60,503 nt of DNA, taken from assembly GCF_014164775.1 (NCBI RefSeq), contig NZ_JACJGB010000011.1, positions 1-60,503 on the forward strand. Reading direction: 5' to 3'. The notes under the pieces were generated by a model. It was not told the DNA's origin, made no database searches, and worked only from the letters and a program-made list of their open reading frames with translations. Of this stretch, positions 44,109 to 51,917 are shown piece by piece. The translations under genes were made by a program, and so were the position numbers. This DNA is from Tessaracoccus sp. MC1679 (lineage in GTDB: Bacteria > Actinomycetota > Actinomycetes > Propionibacteriales > Propionibacteriaceae). How positions within the stretch are numbered: the first letter of the stretch is position 1; the number at the start of each line of letters is the position of its first letter.

Positions 44109-45745
44109 CCCCCCAGCGCCCCGCACCGGTCAGACCACCAGATGAAGCGATCATCTGGCTCGACTACACCACCGGCCAAGGCCTTGACCCCGCAGGCCAA
44201 GCCATCTCACCGATCATCGCCGGCCGCCGCAAAACCCCCACCCTGTTCGACCTCCTCGAAACAGCCCGCTACGCCCGCGCCACCCGCATCATGCTCTGCG
44301 GAAACCTGCCCACCGGCTCCGCGTGGCTGCTGCCCACCCAAGCCCAGATCGCCAAAGGCACCGACCCCACCCCCGGCTGGACCGACATCGGCCACTACCT
44401 CGACACCCCACCACGCGGCCGCTTCCGCCACACCGAAACCCAACACCGCATCACCGTCACCACCACCGCCGAATGGTTCGGCGACACAGCGCTCACACCC
44501 ATCGAAGCCGAGTTCGCCTACAAGACCCTCACCCGAGTCATCGCCCACGCCATCGACCGCCCCGACTGGGGCCTCATGCGCAGCCCCTCCGCCACCGGAC
44601 TCAACATCTGGAAGCAACGCTTCGACGGAGTCCGCGACTTCCTCATGGAACCCATCGACCCCGACATCGGCCACCTCATCCAATCCACCGAACCCCAGCA
44701 CCGCTTCGAGCACTACGTCGCTGGCCCCGGCCTATGCAGCTGCGGCGACTGCGTCGCCCTCATCACCAACACCGACGAAGACATGCCCGGCTTCGCCTAC
44801 GCCGACGGCCGCTTCATGTACCACGGCGTCACCCGCGGCCTCACCGGATCCGCACCCGCCACCATGCTCACCGCCACCCAAGCCCAAGAACTCTTCGACC
44901 GCGACCAATACCACCCCGCCCGCTACAAGATCCGCTACACCATCAGCGACTGGTGGGACCACATCGGCCTGTTCCCCATCAAACTCGAAGGCGCCGGCCG
45001 CGGCTGGCACTGGCCCAACCGCCCAGGATTCACCGGCGAAACCTGGATCAACTCCATGGAACTCCGCACAGCCCGTCTCGACAGCGACTGGAACATCGAG
45101 ATCCTCGAAGGCATCGCCTTCACCAAGAAATCCAACGTCATCGAACCATTCGCCAACGCCATCGCCTCCATGCTCAACGGCCTCGACACCGGACTGGCAC
45201 GCGGCGCCATCGGCCCCGGCTCCCACGCCGCCGCCTCCTCCGCCATCAAACACATGTTCCGCGTCACCATCGGCTCCTTCTCCCGCCGATCCCGCACCAC
45301 CACCCGCTTCGCGCCCACCTTCGAGCAGGTCGCCACCAACGCCGTCGGCCGCGTCCAGCCCGCCCCCAACGGCGGCTTCGTCTACCAGGTCCCGTCCAAG
45401 GGCCGACCCGACGACGCCGAAACCTGGCACCCCGAGATCGCCGCACTGGTGTGGGGAGCTGCCCGCACCCGCGTGCTCCGCGACCCACGCCCCAGGAAAT
45501 CCTCAGCACTCTACGGCGCTCTGCAGATCGAACCCTCACAGCTGATCGGCATCCAAGGCGACGCCATCTACACCACCCACATCCAGCCCTGGACCCTCCC
45601 CGAAGCCCGCGGCGGAGCCGACGACGGAGCCAATGGCCGCATCCGACTCAAGGGCTACCTCCCCGGACCGATCAAGCCCCCACAGACCATCGACGTGCGC
45701 CAGCAGCTCTCCAACAGCGCCGAACAAGCCGGCTGGGAAGGCTAA
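44105..45745 (+). CDS. family-B DNA polymerase-like protein, degenerate
   Basis: A 546-residue protein starting at GTG 44105. I do not recognise a named family, but its second half matches the order and spacing of the catalytic motifs of protein-primed family-B polymerases (phi29 type). Motif A-like FAYADGRFMYHGV is near residues 230-242 (Asp234), motif B-like AIKHMFRVTIGSF at 380-392 (Lys382), the helix HPEIAALVWGAARTRVLR before motif C at 442-459, and motif C-like IQGDAIYTT at 483-491 (Asp486). The usual two Asp of motif C are reduced to one. This is inference from pattern and spacing; an unrelated fold is possible. Confidence 0.5.
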   Translation: MTPQRPAPVRPPDEAIIWLDYTTGQGLDPAGQAISPIIAGRRKTPTLFDLLETARYARATRIMLCGNLPTGSAWLLPTQAQIAKGTDPTPGWTDIGHYLDTPPRGRFRHTETQHRITVTTTAEWFGDTALTPIEAEFAYKTLTRVIAHAIDRPDWGLMRSPSATGLNIWKQRFDGVRDFLMEPIDPDIGHLIQSTEPQHRFEHYVAGPGLCSCGDCVALITNTDEDMPGFAYADGRFMYHGVTRGLTGSAPATMLTATQAQELFDRDQYHPARYKIRYTISDWWDHIGLFPIKLEGAGRGWHWPNRPGFTGETWINSMELRTARLDSDWNIEILEGIAFTKKSNVIEPFANAIASMLNGLDTGLARGAIGPGSHAAASSAIKHMFRVTIGSFSRRSRTTTRFAPTFEQVATNAVGRVQPAPNGGFVYQVPSKGRPDDAETWHPEIAALVWGAARTRVLRDPRPRKSSALYGALQIEPSQLIGIQGDAIYTTHIQPWTLPEARGGADDGANGRIRLKGYLPGPIKPPQTIDVRQQLSNSAEQAGWEG

Positions 45746-45748
45746 CCA

Positions 45749-46471
45749 GTGGCCACCTCCCAAGAGCTCATCCTCGAGCTCCGCGCCCAAGGCTTCTCCA
45801 ACGCCGAGATCGGCCGCAGACTCGGCCGTGACAGCTCGCTGATCGGCCAGATCGCCAAGGGCGCCAAACCCGGCGCGAACCTGCAGCAGGCCCTCACCGA
45901 GCTCGTGTCCGGCGGCGAGGTGAAGACCCCACCGTTCCGCCGCACATCCTCCGACGGGACCCTGGCGAAAGTCCGCGCCACCAAAGGCCACGAATCAGTG
46001 GTGCCGCCAGCACCACGCGGCCAGCGGATCCGAACCGTCACGAAGTCGACAGCGCAACCCAAGACGCTGCCCAAGAGACGCCCCACAGGCCAACGCAACC
46101 TGCTGTCACACCAGGCGAACCGGCTCCCCAACGGGCGCGAGCTGCATCGCGTCACCGTTCCCAAGACAGACCGCGCCCGCAACCGCTCCGCCGGCTCGAA
46201 AGTCATCGCCGACGTCGTCGCCCGCGCCGCCGCCGCAGGCCGCCGGATCTCAGGCACAGTGTGGGCAGAGGTACAACGCAAGGACGGCACCAGAGACCGC
46301 ATCCCAGTCCAGATCGGTGGGCACGGCGGCTACAGCGCCCAATCAATCCACGACTCAATCCAGCACAACCCCGACGCTGCATTCGAATGGGTCGACGGAC
46401 AGATCCAAGGCCGCTACCCCGAATTCGAAGGCGGATTCACCGTCGTCGCATTCGACCTGGACGTCTGGTGA
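45749..46471 (+). CDS. basic DNA-binding protein beside polymerase-like gene
   Basis: A 240-residue, strongly basic protein starting with GTG at 45749, three bases after the polymerase-like gene. Residues 3-40 form a helix-turn-helix (LRAQGFSNAEIGRRLGRDSS), the centre is Arg/Lys/Pro-rich and probably flexible, and the end is a folded beta-rich domain (VQIGGHGGYSAQSIHDSI). No family is recognised. A basic protein next to a polymerase-like gene could be a terminal or origin-binding protein, which is speculation. Confidence 0.55.
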   Translation: MATSQELILELRAQGFSNAEIGRRLGRDSSLIGQIAKGAKPGANLQQALTELVSGGEVKTPPFRRTSSDGTLAKVRATKGHESVVPPAPRGQRIRTVTKSTAQPKTLPKRRPTGQRNLLSHQANRLPNGRELHRVTVPKTDRARNRSAGSKVIADVVARAAAAGRRISGTVWAEVQRKDGTRDRIPVQIGGHGGYSAQSIHDSIQHNPDAAFEWVDGQIQGRYPEFEGGFTVVAFDLDVW

Positions 46472-47040
46472 CACATCCTCCGCCCCCCACACCCTGCCCA
46501 GGCACACACCCCTACGGATCGGGAACAGGGGCGAAACTGGCCTGGTGGGCGACCCGCCACCAACTCCAGAAACCCATCATCACCATCCTGGCCGGCACCG
46601 TCGCCTTGGCCACGGCAGCGATCGCCTGGCCGCTGGGAGCTTTGTCCACGGCCAGCCTCATCCTCCTAGGACTGGCGACGTTCTACGGCGCAGTCGCAGC
46701 CACTACCGTCGCAGCGCATCTGATCACGCTGCGCCACTGGGCGCGTCACGGCTGGCTGGTTGGGTACTTCACCGCCGACGCCTCCCAATTGGTGCACCCC
46801 GAGGACGGAGTGTGGGTGCTGAGTGAACACCATGCCCGGCGTCGCGGCCGCGGTCACGGTGCGCAGCTACGGGCCCTGCTGTGGCCCCACCTCATGGGTG
46901 AGGCGGATCGACTCGACGCTGCTGTTCGCATGGCTACCAGGGTGCCGATGCTGGCAGATCAGTACCGGGCAGAGATCCCGGGGCTAGTCGTGGATCGGGT
47001 TGAGGCTGGTGTGGTGCACCTGATGCGCCAGTCCGCGTGA
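46468..47040 (+). CDS. membrane protein with acetyltransferase-like end
   Basis: A 190-residue protein whose GTG at 46468 overlaps the previous stop. Two transmembrane helices (about 38-85) follow a short basic N-terminus. The soluble C-terminus contains RRRGRGHGAQLR, which resembles the acetyl-CoA binding loop of GNAT enzymes (RxxGxG), but other GNAT strands are not clear. It closes the plus-strand gene series, before the terminator at 47063-47093. Confidence 0.55.
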   Translation: MTHPPPPTPCPGTHPYGSGTGAKLAWWATRHQLQKPIITILAGTVALATAAIAWPLGALSTASLILLGLATFYGAVAATTVAAHLITLRHWARHGWLVGYFTADASQLVHPEDGVWVLSEHHARRRGRGHGAQLRALLWPHLMGEADRLDAAVRMATRVPMLADQYRAEIPGLVVDRVEAGVVHLMRQSA

Positions 47041-47062
47041 GAGCCGCGCTGCTCTTCACACC

Positions 47063-47093
47063 AGCAGGGTGTCTCAGGGTGAGACACCCTGCT
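47063..47093. terminator. strong symmetrical hairpin between converging operons
   Basis: A perfect 14-bp stem (47063-47076 with 47080-47093) closes a 3-base loop. It lies between the end of the plus-strand series at 47040 and the end of the minus-strand defence operon at 47111. Its symmetry allows termination from both sides. Confidence 0.8.
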
Positions 47094-47110
47094 CGTCCAG
47101 CGGCAGGCTC

Positions 47111-49597
47111 CTACCCGGTCGTCACGGTGTCCCACAACCCAATCTGCTCGTGCTGATGGCGCCGTTCGCGCTCGTTCTCGGTCAGGGCGTAGTCGAGGCT
47201 TGCTGATTCAAAGCGCTTGAACTGGTAGATGGCGTGGTTAAGATGTTGGGCGTTGAACAGGCCGAGGTCGCTGAGGGACTTGAAATCGTCGACGGACAGC
47301 CCTGTGACACGCTCGAAGAGGACTGAGTCGAGGGACTCGATGACATGCTTGAGGGCTTCTTCGCGGTAGTCGGTGGTGTACATGAACACAGGGATCTTTG
47401 CGAGGAACTTCTGCAGCTTCTCGCGGATCTCGGCGCGGCGCTTCGCGGTCTCCGACTGGGTCTTCTTCTGATCGGGGGTGAGTTTCCCGCCTTGCTCACG
47501 CTTGGCCTTCTTCAGGTCCTTGGTGTTGGTGATGACCTGCTGGGCGTTGTCTACGAGTGCTCGGAAGTCCTCTACGTTCTCCAGAGCCTCCAGTAGGGCC
47601 GGCTGGGCTAGCACGCTGGCCAGGGTGTGCTCGTTGACGTCGACCAGCAGAGGCGAGTTCCATCGGCGGGCGAGCGCTGCAGCGCCTACGCCGGCGCTGG
47701 CCCAGTCCAGGACGGCGGTGGCATCGAGCGGGGTCATGGCTCCGCCGGTGAAGCCGAAGATCGGCAGGTAGTTGATCAGCTCGCCGATGGCCTGGGAAGG
47801 CGTGGTGTCGCCGGTGGTGGCGAGCTTGGAACCGTATTCGGCCACGAGCGACAGGGCGCGGTTGGGGTCGAACTCGAAGACGTAGCAGGTTGTCTTGCGC
47901 AGGTCTAGATTGCCCTCGGCGTCGCGATAGGACCAGGGCGACTGGACGCGGAAGGCGGCCTGGAAGTAGGACTCGGGGCTTTTGAGCGACCGCAGCATGA
48001 GGATTGCGCCCCACTCGCGCACGGTGATGCCGGTCATCAGCTTCCCGCACGACAGGGTGATTGAACCGTTCCGGTCGCCCTTCTTCACGTCCTCAATGGC
48101 ACGTTCGACTGGCGGCAGTGCTGCTACGCCCTGGCCGGCCTTGTTGCCGGCGGCGATCACGATCTCGAACTGGGAGAAGTATGGATGCCTTTCCAGTTGC
48201 TCGGCCATCGCGAAGCAGGCCGCGACGTTGTTCATGTACCAGACCGAGTGTTTCACAGCGGACTTGAACCGCACAGCCTCGAATGGGAAGGGCGGCTTGT
48301 CCTGGGTGAGCACCTGCAGCTTCATCTGGTCCGACAGCTTGCCGCGCAGCATTTCCAGGAACTCGCCGACCTCATCGGGGCGCTCGAACTCGTGCGTGCC
48401 GTTTGGCAGCCGCTGGGCCTTGAAGAACTCGTTGAGGCTGAAGCCGCTGAACTCGCCGTCCTCGGCGTAGTCAGCGGCCTCCTTGCCCATGTCGTAGGAG
48501 TACATCTGCATCTGCGGCAGCGTGATGTACGGGTTGGAGGGTGGGTCGGGCCACAGCGTCTTCTCGCGCTGCTCATCGACATATGTCCAGTTGAAGATCG
48601 CGTCCTCGGTGAACTCGCCGTCGGTGATTGCCCGAAACGGTGTGCCCGACAGGTAGAGGTAGTGCTTGGCCTTGACCTCCAGTTCCTCGGTCAGGTCGTC
48701 GGCGGTCACCTGCTCGTCGGGCTCGTCGGCCTCGGCCTCATCCTTGTCGGCGGGGTCGTATAGCGCGCGGGCGGAGTCGCGCCAGGCGCCGAAGTGGTAT
48801 TCGTCCAGGACGATCGCGTCCCAGTCGATGAGGTGGATGACCTCGTTCTTGACCTTGATGTTGCCCTCAGAGTCACGGCCGCCCAGGTCCTGGAGCGACG
48901 CGAACCAGACCACGGGACCGTTGTAGTCTGCGGCGTCGTCGCGCTCTGCCTCGCTGGATTCCTTGTCGATGTAGCGCCAGCCGTCAAAGTCGACGTGCGA
49001 GACCAGATCGTCATGCCAAGCGGTAGCTACGGCGGGCTTGAAGGTCAGCACCAAGACGCGCTGCCAGCCCATCTCTTTGGCGAGCTGGTAGGTGGTGAAG
49101 GTCTTGCCGAAGCGCATCTTGGCGTTCCACAGGAACTTCGGTGCCTTGCTACCGGCTTGGTTCCGGAAGTAGGCCGCGGTCAGATCCACAGCGGCCTGCT
49201 GCTCTGGGCGCATGGTGAAGGACTGGGTCCGCTTGGGCTGGTAGGCGATGCCGGAGCGCACAACTTGGACCGCGGCCTTGACCTCGTCGAGGGTTGCCTC
49301 GAACCACTCCCCGCCGGTGCGATTGATGCCAGCCGCGACAAGGGCGGAGTGCACGTCGTGGTCCGAGAACTCGGGGCCATTGGCACGGGTGGCCGGCTCG
49401 TCGAGGAGGATCGTCACGCCCTTCAGACCTGGGTACGCGGTGTTCAGCTGCTGTCGGATCCGGGCACGTGCGGTGCCCTTCGTGGTCTGGCCGACCTTGA
49501 GCAGGCCAGCGCCCGTCACGAGTTGGGAGCCCTCGGTGCGCTCCCAGAGCTCGGTATCCTTCCCGACGACGGTGTAGACGTAGATCCGGTTCGTCAC
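47111..49597 (-). CDS. GIY-YIG nuclease-DEAD-type helicase fusion
   Basis: An 828-residue restriction-like enzyme. The N-terminus is a T5orf172/GIY-YIG nuclease domain (IYVYTV, GLLKVGQT, catalytic-type Glu in GGEWFE near residue 98). A superfamily-2 helicase core follows: Walker A-like NAKMRFGKT (158-166), DEYH box (265-268), LSGTPF, and the C-terminal lobe with LSCGKLMTGITVREW. The tail is a helical region. Such a nuclease-helicase is the expected cutting subunit beside the two methylase genes, whose products it follows (4-base overlap, ATGA type). It resembles phage-restricting type III/ISP-like systems. Confidence 0.8.
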   Translation of the reverse strand: MTNRIYVYTVVGKDTELWERTEGSQLVTGAGLLKVGQTTKGTARARIRQQLNTAYPGLKGVTILLDEPATRANGPEFSDHDVHSALVAAGINRTGGEWFEATLDEVKAAVQVVRSGIAYQPKRTQSFTMRPEQQAAVDLTAAYFRNQAGSKAPKFLWNAKMRFGKTFTTYQLAKEMGWQRVLVLTFKPAVATAWHDDLVSHVDFDGWRYIDKESSEAERDDAADYNGPVVWFASLQDLGGRDSEGNIKVKNEVIHLIDWDAIVLDEYHFGAWRDSARALYDPADKDEAEADEPDEQVTADDLTEELEVKAKHYLYLSGTPFRAITDGEFTEDAIFNWTYVDEQREKTLWPDPPSNPYITLPQMQMYSYDMGKEAADYAEDGEFSGFSLNEFFKAQRLPNGTHEFERPDEVGEFLEMLRGKLSDQMKLQVLTQDKPPFPFEAVRFKSAVKHSVWYMNNVAACFAMAEQLERHPYFSQFEIVIAAGNKAGQGVAALPPVERAIEDVKKGDRNGSITLSCGKLMTGITVREWGAILMLRSLKSPESYFQAAFRVQSPWSYRDAEGNLDLRKTTCYVFEFDPNRALSLVAEYGSKLATTGDTTPSQAIGELINYLPIFGFTGGAMTPLDATAVLDWASAGVGAAALARRWNSPLLVDVNEHTLASVLAQPALLEALENVEDFRALVDNAQQVITNTKDLKKAKREQGGKLTPDQKKTQSETAKRRAEIREKLQKFLAKIPVFMYTTDYREEALKHVIESLDSVLFERVTGLSVDDFKSLSDLGLFNAQHLNHAIYQFKRFESASLDYALTENERERRHQHEQIGLWDTVTTG

Positions 49598-51222
49598 TCC
49601 TCGTCCTCCGGGTCATCGGGGACAGCCCCGGGGCGATACTTCGCCCCCCCCGGCAGGTGACTGACAGGGATGGGCGAGTCTAGTGAGAGATTCACCGAGC
49701 GTGGCTTGATGGTCGCTTCAATGTGTGCCCGTTCCTCTTCCGAGAGGCCGAAATGGTCGTAGAGGTCTGCGTCGGTCCAGGCGCGAGTCATATCCATCAT
49801 CGGCACGAACCTGAAGCGATCCGGGGTCACGTGTTGGGTGAGTTTCCGCTGCAGGACCAAGAATCTGACGAACTTCGTTGCCAAGAAGTTGGCATAGTTC
49901 ACCGTCTCTTCTCGTGACTCGAACATGCCTGCGATGAAGTAGGTCTGCGTACATGCTGAGCCAGGCGCGAGTGCGATCGGTTCACCGAGGACGACATCTA
50001 CGATGTTCCCCTCATCATCAACGGGAGTGTCGCCGCTGGAGACCATCGGCAACAGGACCTTCCAACGATGGACCCATCCGTGGTTGCGTTGGATCTGATC
50101 GGGGCGGCTGTAGCCAACCTTCGTGTTGTAGATGAGGGGAATCGATCCATCGAAGGGCTCGGCCACGCTCCCCGGGTAGTTGGAGCGCATCGTCAGGCCG
50201 AAGGGTTTGGTCACACTGCACACAGACTCAACGAACTGCCCCGCGTGACCCACCGCCTTGTCGACGATCGAGGCGGCGCGGTTATTGCGGATCACAACAC
50301 CGTCACCCGCACGAAGGTCCCTGACCATGGTCGAGCGGATGCATCCATCGATGCGAGTAGAGAACTTGCAGTCGCCGTCGTAGGAGCGGTCCCACAAGAA
50401 GTAGGAAACTCCGCCACGAATCTTCACTCCGGGGAAGCAGTCATAGATCTTTGGGTTGTCTACGATCTCACGGATCCGGCGATCAGCGATCATCCTGCTC
50501 CGGAACCCGTCCAACCCCTTGCCGCCGGCGAACCAACGAGATGGCGTGATCATCACGATGTAGCGGGGGTCGAGTTCGATCGCCTTCTCAACGAAGTGAT
50601 GATAGATCGTCGATGCGGTGGCCCCGAACCCTTCTGTGCCGATCTGGTACGGAGGATTACCGACGATGACGTCGAACTTCATGTTTGCCATCTCCTTGGT
50701 GGGGTAGGCGCCGTGGATGAACGAGTAGGCGTAGTTCTCGCGGTCCTCGCCGCGTTCAAGGTCTTCGGACGCCCGGCACACCTTGCACTTCCCGCCAGTG
50801 TCGAAGCCGTGAGCGGCCGAGATAAACGGCAGGTTGCCTAGGGGGTCGTCGAACCGCACCACGCTGTGGGTGCCGGAGGCGTCAGCGGCGCAGTAGACGC
50901 TGCGGCGGGAGATAATGCCGGTCATCTCGGTGATGGAGGCGCCGAACAGCATGTTGCGGAAGATGTGCTCGCGGCGAGTCACGAATTCCGGCTCCCAGTC
51001 GGCCAGACCGTCGAACAGGCGCTTGGCCACCTCGCGAAGGAAGACTCCCGACTTGCTGACCGGGTCGAGCCACACGTAGTCGGGTCGGCTCCAGACCTCC
51101 TCGGGTAGCAGGTCTAGCATCGCCCGTGCCAGCGTCGGCGGGGTTGGGACCTCGTCGTTGGAGAGCTGCGCGAGGCAGTCGAGGATGTCGGGGACGTGCT
51201 GTCCAAATTGAGTAGTCGTCAT
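49594..51222 (-). CDS. Eco57I-like DNA methylase, catalytic part
   Basis: An adenine-type methylase subunit of 542 residues. The ATG at 51222 overlaps the stop of the previous gene. It has a motif I-like VWLDPVSKSGVFLRE near residues 55-70, four zinc-ligand-like cysteines in CKVCRASE, and the catalytic NPPYQ in VIVGNPPYQ near residue 200. The C-terminal part resembles a target-recognition domain. The preceding gene supplies a second SAM-binding motif, so the enzyme may work as a two-subunit methylase. Confidence 0.75.
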   Translation of the reverse strand: MTTTQFGQHVPDILDCLAQLSNDEVPTPPTLARAMLDLLPEEVWSRPDYVWLDPVSKSGVFLREVAKRLFDGLADWEPEFVTRREHIFRNMLFGASITEMTGIISRRSVYCAADASGTHSVVRFDDPLGNLPFISAAHGFDTGGKCKVCRASEDLERGEDRENYAYSFIHGAYPTKEMANMKFDVIVGNPPYQIGTEGFGATASTIYHHFVEKAIELDPRYIVMITPSRWFAGGKGLDGFRSRMIADRRIREIVDNPKIYDCFPGVKIRGGVSYFLWDRSYDGDCKFSTRIDGCIRSTMVRDLRAGDGVVIRNNRAASIVDKAVGHAGQFVESVCSVTKPFGLTMRSNYPGSVAEPFDGSIPLIYNTKVGYSRPDQIQRNHGWVHRWKVLLPMVSSGDTPVDDEGNIVDVVLGEPIALAPGSACTQTYFIAGMFESREETVNYANFLATKFVRFLVLQRKLTQHVTPDRFRFVPMMDMTRAWTDADLYDHFGLSEEERAHIEATIKPRSVNLSLDSPIPVSHLPGGAKYRPGAVPDDPEDEE

Positions 51223-51884
51223 GCTCGAACCTTCCGCGAAGCTGCCACAGGCCCCGGGTTGTCGGCCAGGACTGAGTAGTGGATCGGAACCGCGTCGGCC
51301 TTCGGAACCGAGAACAGATCCATCTGGTCGACCTCCCCGGCAGTGGACCATTCACGCTGGAAGGTGCCGTTGCGGCCGGCGCGGTAGTCGACCCACTCGA
51401 TCGAGTGCAGGCCGGTCAATGTGTTCGCCAGGACGATGTTGGTGCCGAGGATGGCGTCGGCAGCCGCGGCGAAGCCGGCTGTCGGGACCTTGGTATTGAG
51501 GTCGTTGTCGAGATGGGACTGGAAGACGTGCTTGAGCCGTTCTCTTGACTCCTCCACGTTCTCGGGATCGATGTCGATTGCGTAGATCGAAGCGAGCGCG
51601 CGCAGCAGTCGGTGCTCGTAGAGCTGGACCGACCGGTAGCGTAGCGAGCTGGTGTGCGCAATCTTGCGGCGCAGTATCTCTTCGAGGAAGTTGCCTGACC
51701 CGGCCGCCGGTTCGAAGAACTTGTGGTCGGTGTTGCTGGGGGCCGCGGCGGACGGGAACATGTCCGGGATCAGGTCGAGCATGGCAGTCACCTCACGGCT
51801 GTGGGTGTAGACCTCTGCCAGGTCACGCACCCGCTGGCGCGTCTTGATCTGCAACGCTGCTCCTCCTGTGTCTGGCCCCTCCAT
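51219..51884 (-). CDS. DNA methylase, SAM-binding part
   Basis: A 221-residue protein that matches the first half of N6-adenine methylases. The SAM-binding motif is FFEPAAGSGNF (56-66), followed by IYAIDIDPENVEESR. The C-terminus has no NPPY motif. Its stop overlaps the start of the next gene, which carries NPPYQ. The two genes could be a natural split methylase or the result of gene fission. It lies 33 bases after the nuclease-NACHT stop on the same strand. Confidence 0.7.
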   Translation of the reverse strand: MEGPDTGGAALQIKTRQRVRDLAEVYTHSREVTAMLDLIPDMFPSAAAPSNTDHKFFEPAAGSGNFLEEILRRKIAHTSSLRYRSVQLYEHRLLRALASIYAIDIDPENVEESRERLKHVFQSHLDNDLNTKVPTAGFAAAADAILGTNIVLANTLTGLHSIEWVDYRAGRNGTFQREWSTAGEVDQMDLFSVPKADAVPIHYSVLADNPGPVAASRKVRA

Positions 51885-51917
51885 TCTGGCAGGCGGGCAT
51901 GTCCTTCCGGATCAGGG

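Noticed and set aside
48794..49660. 288-residue plus-strand frame in the helicase gene
   Set aside because: Shadow of the GIY-YIG-helicase gene with no domain of its own.
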